A stretch of 64,000 nt of DNA. It comes from Orientallactaga sibirica (taxonomy: Eukaryota; Chordata; Mammalia; Rodentia; Dipodidae). The DNA is taken from positions 99,917,501 through 99,981,500 of the forward strand of contig JAEOAD010000001.1 of the NCBI GenBank assembly GCA_036365145.1, read 5' to 3'. Each line of letters starts with the position of its first letter. The stretch's first letter is position 1. A model generated the notes under the pieces. The model searched no databases. It saw nothing but the letters and a program-made list of their open reading frames with translations, and had not been told where the DNA came from. This document shows, in pieces, positions 57,091-64,000 of this stretch. Position numbers and translations under genes: made by a program.

Positions 57091-58204
57091 GACATGCCAG
57101 GGTCTGCTTTCTGGGTATCACTTTATTATATAGGTGGATGGGGAATTGAATCTGGGATGGCAGACTTTGCAAGCAAGTGCCTTTTTAAAATGTGATCCTA
57201 TTGACACAGAAATGTCCCATAACTTAAGTGCCTACATGAGGACTCTCATTTCCAGTTGCCTTTTAAGTATGTCTCATACAGGTATGTATTAGAATATATG
57301 TTTCATTTGGAGTTTCAAGCATCTTCTGTCAACCCCAATTACCAGTTCAGTCAAGGCCATAAATGAGATCATTCAGTTCAGCTGCAGCATTCTCTCCAAG
57401 GAGTGGGGTCTGTATTGACTTTTTTATTCACGACCTCAGAACCCTGAGTTGTTTCAGACCACTTCTCTCTGCTTTCTCTCTGCCCCAAATGGGTTTCCAC
57501 ATGGAGCTGGATGCATGTGGTCTTTCCACCTATCCCAATTTGTGTCCCTCCTGTCATACTAAACCATTCCTGTACTAGTCTTGTTCATAGGCAATGGGTG
57601 AGGGGCAGGCTTAGGACAGAGAAGGCCTCTGGTCTCTATCTACGTTCTACTTACATAGAGTAAGAGAAAGAAGCTGAACTATGTAATGCATAGACTTGAG
57701 AGGCAGTGGCCACAGCATGCACATCCCTACAGACACACAGGGGTTGTGAGGTAAATGCTGACAGAAACACAAAGACATGACTGCACTATCATAATTGTAG
57801 ATTTAAACATGGACAGACATAGCAAACAGAAATTATTTAAGGGTATAATTGTATTCAATGACATTATCACTCAACTAGCTATAATTGGCACTTTCAGACT
57901 AATACATTCAACAATAGATTCAACAACACATTTTATGATCATATGAAATATTCACCAATAAACTACATTTTATACAATAAAACTTAGCTAAGAGTATAAT
58001 CTATGCTTGTTTAATAAGTAGGTTGTATTCCATTTAAGTCTGTGAATGTTTATAGAATAAACTGAAATGATGAAATTGAGAAATTTTATAATTTCTTCTC
58101 TTTTCTCCTAAACATTTACTGTGAAAATTAAGTAATAAATACTGCAAATTGAATTAAATCACTATGAATTAATATCATTTTGATGAGATTATATTTCCTC
58201 TGTC
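56881..58204. other. No gene; (TG)n at 57051-57087
   Basis: Bases 57088-57190 look like a decayed minus-strand SINE ('ggacatgccagggtct', 'ggggaattgaatctggga'). The 71-codon frame at 57363 is not recognised. Confidence 0.45.
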
Positions 58205-58397
58205 ATTATTTATTTATTTGCAAGCAGAGAGAAACAGAGAGAAAGAATGGGTGGACCAGGGCTTCCAGTGGCTGAAAATGAACTCAAGACCCACGTGTCA
58301 CTTTGTGCATCGGGCTTTATTTGGGTATTGGGGAATTAACCCATGTCATTATGCTTTGCAAGCATGCACTTGAACTGCTGAGCCATCTCTCCAGCCC
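58205..58397 (-). repeat. tRNA-derived SINE
   Basis: Older minus-strand copy, tail (ATTT)n, head 'gagccatctctccagcccc'. Confidence 0.9.
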
Positions 58398-60667
58398 CTC
58401 TTTTGTCATTGTTACTCGGTTAGGGAGAACAAGTTTTGCAAGTCAAAACACGGAGCAATTTGTCACAAAACATCCTGATATGATCGAAATAGATCTACCC
58501 AACTGTTGCAGATTTGACACATACATTCACTGCACATAACATTCCTTATGTGTCCTTATGTGTGCTAAGTATGTTGCTCAAGAGTTCAGGGAAAATAATT
58601 GAAATGATGAGAAGATACTCAGAAGAATCCATAAAGGACTTCGTGTATGTCTTGGGCATTCTTAGATTAGCAGTCATGGGTAGAATGAAAATCAAAATAG
58701 AACATGAGCAATGATCACAGTGAAGGTGAAGAACTTGCCCCAGGCCTAGAGGCACTCACGTGAGGATTTGGAAACCACCATGTCCATGTGGAGTTGTCTC
58801 CAGAACTTCAAATCAGGAAAGATGAATTTGACTGAATAATATATTTGTTTAATTTGAAAATAATGGGGATGGAAAAAAGAAAACAAGGATCTTAAGAAAT
58901 CATTTTCAAATTAAGTAAGAAATGGGATGAATATCCTGTACAGTGAATGAAATGAGAGTTGAAACAAAGCCCAGTTGTCTTTTTTTCAAATGCCAGGTAT
59001 AAGAAATTCCTATGCATTTCCAGTGAGCAAAAAGATGGGAAACAGTGTCCTCAAGAATCTTTATAGTTCTGTTTATGAAAGAAAACAAATCTGTACACTT
59101 CATAATATTATTCACAAGCATACTTTCACTGTAGAATTATATATTCAGCAAACACTCAATACAGTGTTGCAATAGAGCAAAAATTTACACATTTACTATG
59201 CCTCATTACTCCTCTTTCCCTTCATCTCTCTTCCTCCTCCCCAGCTTTCTTCCCCCCTCTCTCCAGCTCTCTCACCTTTAACTTTTCTTACATCTTGTCT
59301 CAGAAAGCTACCTATGAAGGAAGGATCTAACAATAAATACACAAATTCATGACTCTACCAATACAAATAAATTAGCAAGCAGACACCTTAATTAACAAAG
59401 AGCAATACAACAGAATTCAGTGAACAAGAATCTCCATTCAACATTTACATCGGGTATGACTGGCTATACAATAGGAGGGTAGAGTCTCTGCAATGGGGAT
59501 TTCCAGAAAAACAAAATTGCAATCAATAGATTCTGAGATAGTATTGAAAGTTCTCAAAGAGAAATATAGATTGACGAATTCATGAGGTCAGGAGTTCACA
59601 GAATTCTGTTTTGCAGTGACAACTACTACAGTTTCACTCCAAGGGAAATGGTGATTACTTATTTAACAAAACAATCATATATATATATATTATATATGTA
59701 TGCTGGATGTTTGCAAATTAATTTAGTTAGGTGAAAGCCCATCAGAATTGCATATCTAAAGCATATCTATATATTCCACAATGCACACATGGTCTAGAGT
59801 TGGGGTTGAAAAAAAGAGAAACTTGCATGAGATTTAAAAGAAGGAAATCCATCCTTAGCATCAGCAAGTGAAAAGAGCCATGTGCACTCCCTCTGCAGAA
59901 CCTCTAGATATCCAGTGTGAGTGGAATGGGCAGCCTCACATTTGGTTATTTTTCAGTCTGCTCACCCAACAGTTAGCAGAGCTGCCCCCAACCCCACGCT
60001 GCCCATATCATGGTAGAAGCACAGAGATAGTCATTATAAAGGAACACAGTAGCTTGCCTGTTCTTCCCTGAACCCAGGCTTCACTGCAACTCTATGCTGT
60101 TGGATTTGCAGGTTTACTGAAAGCTTTGACCTGTTCAATTATAGCACCGAGTTAGAGATACTTTTAAGGATACTTTCCTAATCCTCTGATTCATTCCTAA
60201 CCTTTATCTCCCAGCTCCAGCTATAGTCCCAGCATCTGAAATAAATTGCTTAATCCTCTGACACCCTACTCTGCCTTCATATCTAAGAGTCAGAAGATTC
60301 AGATGTAGATATTATACATGTTTCTATAGAATCAGAACATTAAGAGGAGAGATTTAAAATTGAACAGGACTAATTGCACTGTTGAAAGGCAGAAGCAGAG
60401 CACTGGTAGTGCTTTTAGGTTCATGGCAAAAGCATTAGTAAAAGAAACACCTGTAGGACCGTGACTGAATGAACCATATGCTAATAAGTGATAGTTTGAC
60501 TGCATTGTACTGTTTGTGATACTGTGCTTTGTTTTCATTGGAATATACTTATTTTAGATACAAATTTACCATCCTTACAAAAATTATTCCGCCAAAATAC
60601 TCAATTGAAGATGCACTCTCACACGTGCCACTTAGCATTGCTCGTGGTCAGCAAACTCTTTTTAAAG
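58398..60667. other. No gene or recognised repeat
   Basis: About 2.3 kb, AT-rich, short frames only. Confidence 0.5.
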
Positions 60668-61010
60668 AAATGATACATAGGGCCTGGAGAGATTGCTCCC
60701 TGGTTAAAGGTATTTTCTCTTCAAGCCTTATGTCTATAGCTTAGATGCCCAGAACCCACATAAAGCTAGATACAAAGCAGCACTCTCATCCACAATCCCC
60801 ATGCACTTATGGCAATGGAAGGCTGTGTCAAGAAAATCTCCAAACTCAAGGGCTATCTAGTCTGCTTTTCATGTGGGTAAACAATAACAGCAGCAAAAAC
60901 AAAGAAATAAAGAACAAGATAGACTCTGTCTCACACAAAGTAGAGAGGACTGACATTCCAATGTTGTCCTGTGTCCTCCCCACATGCAACATGACTGAAT
61001 TGTTTTTGAG
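60668..61010 (+). repeat. Old B4-like composite SINE
   Basis: 'gggcctggagagattgctccctggttaaagg' head and an end 'ccaatgttgtcctgtgtcctccccacatg', resembling B4 ends at 42.4 and 43.2 kb. Confidence 0.55.
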
Positions 61011-61325
61011 CAACATGTGTAGATACTAGAAGAGCTTTGAATAACAAACCAGCACATGACATAAATAAAACTTATAGTAAATGGTAATATTTTTGTCTTT
61101 ACAATGCTATTGTGTTTAGATACTGTTGGTTTAGATGTGAATTGTTTGTCACTGTCTCATAGATCAAAAGCCTGGTCTGTGGCTGGTGAAACTGCTGAGA
61201 AGGGATTGGAGCAACAGAGCAGTGACCTCATCAGTGATAAATACATTGGTGACTTCACAGCTAAGTAGGTCACAAGGACAGGCCTTTGACAGGTGTGTCT
61301 CATCCCGGTCCCCTTTTGTCTTTCT
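61011..61325. other. No gene or recognised repeat
   Basis: Nothing supported. Confidence 0.45.
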
Positions 61326-61341
61326 CTTTTCTTTCTTTTGT

Positions 61342-61389
<48 letters not shown>

Positions 61390-61426
61390 TCCTTCTATTT
61401 TTTTCTTTCTCTCTCTCTCTCCACTT
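61326..61426. repeat. (CTTT)n microsatellite
   Basis: About 60 bp of (CTTT)n (61335-61390), flanked by CT-rich sequence. Confidence 0.95.
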
Positions 61427-61690
61427 TTTATCTACCTTGAGGTGTGAGGCTTTCTCCAACTGTGCCCTTCTGCAGTAATATTGCTCTTTGTAACCTAAAG
61501 TTAATGAAGCAAAACATAAACTGAAACATTTGAAATTGTGACCCAAATAAATATTCCCTTATTTTAAATTGTTTCTCTCAGGCATTTTTTATAGAATAAA
61601 AATTGTTTTAACACCAACATCTCATTGTTTTGCTTTAATCTTCCATCATTATCAAACATAAAAATCTGACAATATGGAATTTCCATATGC
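61427..61690 (+). repeat. Possible old repeat 3' end
   Basis: 'gaaattgtgacccaaataaatattcccttattttaaattgtttctctcaggcatttt' resembles the conserved end of an old interspersed repeat with AATAAA at 61546. Family not named. Confidence 0.35.
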
Positions 61691-61705
61691 AAAAAATTCA
61701 TTTTC

Positions 61706-61920
61706 AGCCAGGTGTGGTGGCACAAGCATTTAATCCCAGCACTTGGGAGGCAGAGGTAGGAGGATCACCATGAGTTTGAGGCCACCCTGAGACTCTACAT
61801 AGTGAATTCCAGGTCAGCCTGAGATAGAGTAAGACCCTACCTTGAAAACAAAAAAGAAGAAGAAGAAGAAGAAGGAAGAAGGAGGAGGAGGAGGAGGGGG
61901 AGGAGGAGGAGAAGAAAGAG
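61706..61920 (+). repeat. B1 SINE with perfect 15-bp target duplication
   Basis: Direct repeat aaaaaattcattttc at 61691-61705 and 61921-61935. The A tail has become (GAA)n(GGA)n, about 70 bp. Confidence 0.96.
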
Positions 61921-61935
61921 AAAAAATTCATTTTC

Positions 61936-62254
61936 TTAGAAGCTCTTCGTGAAAACAAATCATATTCCTAAGCAGAGCTGCTTACTAAAGTCAACCTTAT
62001 GCCTACCACTGTTTCTTCCAATCATGTAAACAGTACTATGAGAAGGAACTGGATTGATAATTTATAAAAAGAAAGCTGGACATTGTTGCCTTGCTTTAGA
62101 CAGAGACTTAGCATTATTTTCTGTTATCTATTTTGGTTGTTCTAAAACAAGTCTAATTTTATTTCATGTAAATCACAGAGTAGTAGTCACAGAAATGATA
62201 TTAATTCTGAATCTCTTTCCAGTCACTCCCTCCTTTGTATGCTTCTTTTTTTGT
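61936..62254. other. No gene or recognised repeat
   Basis: Nothing supported. Confidence 0.5.
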
Positions 62255-62529
62255 CTTTTTTTGTTTTGTTTTGTTTTTTTGGAGAGAGACAGAGAGAGAG
62301 AGGGAGAGGAAGACAGATAGAGATGGGCGTGCCAGCAGCCTCTCAGCTGCTGCGAAAGAAATCCAGATGTGTGTGCCCCCTTGTGGTCAAGTGCAGCATT
62401 GCGCCCTTGTGTCACTTTGCATCTGGCCAAACGTGGGACCTGGAGATTGGAACAGCTGGAGATTGGAACCAGCGTTCTTCTTAGGCTTAGGAGGCAGGCG
62501 CTTTAACCGCTAAGCCATCTCTACAGCCC
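62255..62529 (-). repeat. tRNA-derived SINE, longer subtype
   Basis: Minus strand; closest to the 42.5 kb copy, with the doubled 'ctggagattggaac' at 62440-62469. Tail (GTTTT)n. Confidence 0.95.
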
Positions 62530-63185
62530 AGGTTTCTTTCTTTTTTTTAAAAAATAAAAAATTAGTTCTACTAAAATCATGGTACCTTGTATATTTCAGT
62601 TTATGATTATTTTAGAACATGTTAGACTCCTAAAAAGCCCATTACTTTTTGGAACATGCACTATAAGGTCATAGAAAATAAATATCCTTTAAAGGCACTC
62701 AGAGAAAACAGTATTTGCCTTCTGCTTACTACTTGGGGAATAGATACTAATGTTCATTCCTATTGTGGTTTCATTGAGAATGATGCCACTTTAATTAGTG
62801 GAAAGTAATTTCTCTCCATTTTTTACTATAAAAGAAGACATCTTAGGGAAAAATTTGTTTTAATACAATCTCAAAGGAGTGATAATGTTTTTGCCTATGT
62901 CCAGTGGTCTGCTTAACCTCACTAACTGTTCCATTGAGTATGTAAAAGGAAGTGAATATGCCAGTATTGCCATCTATATAAGATTTTATCAAATTTGAAG
63001 TGGCTGTTATGTACCAGGCACCTTTATTAATATTGTTTAGTACAGTGGTTCTATTCTATTTATTGTCATTTTCAAACAAAACAAATATTTTTCAAAAAAA
63101 TATTTTCAATTAGTTCATCAATATAAAAGAAATAAAATGTTTAATTTGTGAAAGTAAGTCAGAGAACATACTACAGGTTCTAATG
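62530..63185. other. No gene or recognised repeat
   Basis: AT-rich up to the abrupt GC rise at the retrocopy. Confidence 0.5.
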
Positions 63186-63189
63186 GACT

Positions 63190-64000
63190 GCAGAGAAAGA
63201 CTTATGGGGTTGGGGTGGGGGTGCAAGCAAGGGGACAGGGCGTGCAGAGCCAAGGTGTGGGCAGCGAGTGAAACCAAGCTGGCACCACTCAGGAGCTGGA
63301 CGCAGGTGGATGGAGACCCTGAAGCCTCGCCCGAGTCCCTCCATGCGGAGGAAAGAGCTTGAGCATATCCCGCACGGCCACTCCCTGGCCCAGGAGTGGG
63401 GGACACTGCGTGCCACAGACCTGAGCCCGAGGGCAAACCCCTTTCCTCTCGTGAATCGCCATGACCCGTTTCAACAAGGGCCTTGCCTATGGGCTTTTAA
63501 GGTCAAGGCAAGATTGCCTCCAAGTATGATCACCAGGCTGAGGAAGACCTGCGCAATTGGACAGAAGAGGTGACAGGCATGAGCACTGTCACCAGCTTCC
63601 AGCTGGGCCTGAAGGATGGCCTCGCCCTCTGCGAGCTCATTAACAAACTACAGCCAGGCTCTGTGAAGAAGGCCAGTGAGTCCTCACTGAGCCGGCCGCA
63701 GTTGGAGAACATTGGCAACCTTATTAAAGCTATCCAGGCTTATGGCATGAAACCACATGACCTATTTGAAATGATCTTTTTGAGAATGGAAACATGACCC
63801 AGGTTCAGACAACACTGGTCGCTCTCGCAGGGCTGGATTCCATACAACTATTGACACTGGAGTCAAAGTATGCAGAAAAACAAACAAGATGTTTCTATGA
63901 AGGAAATTTGAAGGCTGCCCAAAGCGTAATTGGTTTGCAGATGGAAAACTAACAAATGTGTCAGCCAGGCACGTATGACAGCTTATGGGACCAGGAGGCA
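63190..64000 (+). pseudogene. CNN3: Processed pseudogene of calponin-3, 5' part
   Basis: Calponin-3 is an actin-binding cytoskeletal protein with a calponin-homology (CH) domain and calponin repeats. Here the start codon is at 63461, followed by FNKGLAYG. In another frame come [52 protein letters not shown] and then KYAEKQTR and VIGLQM, covering the CH domain into the first calponin repeat. A small deletion near 63495 and another near 63768 shift the frame. About 12-15 codon bases are missing near 63830, and a stop appears near 63949. No introns interrupt it although calponin genes have several, so it is a reverse-transcribed copy. GC-rich sequence from about 63190 is probably its 5' UTR. It runs off the window end. 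CNN3 fits better than CNN1 or CNN2 by the residues seen. Confidence 0.9.

Noticed and set aside
61186..61478. Phe/Leu-rich frames at 61.2-61.5 kb
   Set aside because: Translation of (CTTT)n.

Overview
The window is nuclear DNA from a rodent. The repeats point to a jerboa-type (Dipodidae) genome. It holds many copies of a tRNA-derived SINE whose head reads 'ggctggagagatggcttag', and several B1 SINEs with the ending 'cctacctcgaaaaacc'. It also holds rodent B4-like SINEs, L1 fragments and MaLR-type LTRs. I assign the family from memory of these repeats, without a search. I found no intact cellular protein-coding gene. Nearly every long open frame is repeat-derived, low-complexity or chance.

Layout. 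Bases 1-2546 hold the 5' part of a minus-strand endogenous retrovirus (ERV): a 717-bp LTR, a lysine-type primer-binding site, a splice donor and a broken gag start. Bases 2547-4255 are retroelement-like, with a ~101-bp tandem duplication and a weak env-like trace. Bases 4256-6190 are an L1 3' end split by a B1. Bases 8329-14206 are a complete-ended, internally defective minus-strand class II ERV with 6-bp target duplications, two ~400-bp LTRs, a lysine-type primer site and a polypurine tract (PPT). It keeps RNase H and a damaged integrase but lacks gag, protease and most of the polymerase domain. Where those should lie it carries decayed MaLR and SINE sequence. Bases 14.2-36.7 kb are mostly non-coding sequence with SINEs, L1 3' UTR pieces and microsatellites. 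A ~46-bp minisatellite lies at 36.7-37.2 kb, directly before a 2.8-kb 5'-truncated L1 (37.26-40.08 kb). Bases 44.3-50.4 kb hold a cluster of MaLR-like LTR elements, including one complete element whose LTRs differ at only about 7 of 394 positions. The right edge (63.2-64.0 kb) is a processed pseudogene of calponin-3, cut by the window end.

How the parts relate. The parts do not form a pathway; this is a record of retrotransposition. L1 is the likely source of the enzymes that moved the SINEs and the CNN3 copy, as their target duplications and A-rich tails suggest. The LTR elements are defective and would have needed proteins from elsewhere. The most unusual object is the 8.3-14.2 kb ERV, which looks like a chimeric non-autonomous element. 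It has a second exact 20-nt copy of its PPT core inside integrase, base changes at key integrase residues, and an env reduced to its two ends. Element boundaries and mismatch counts were read by eye and may be off by a few bases.
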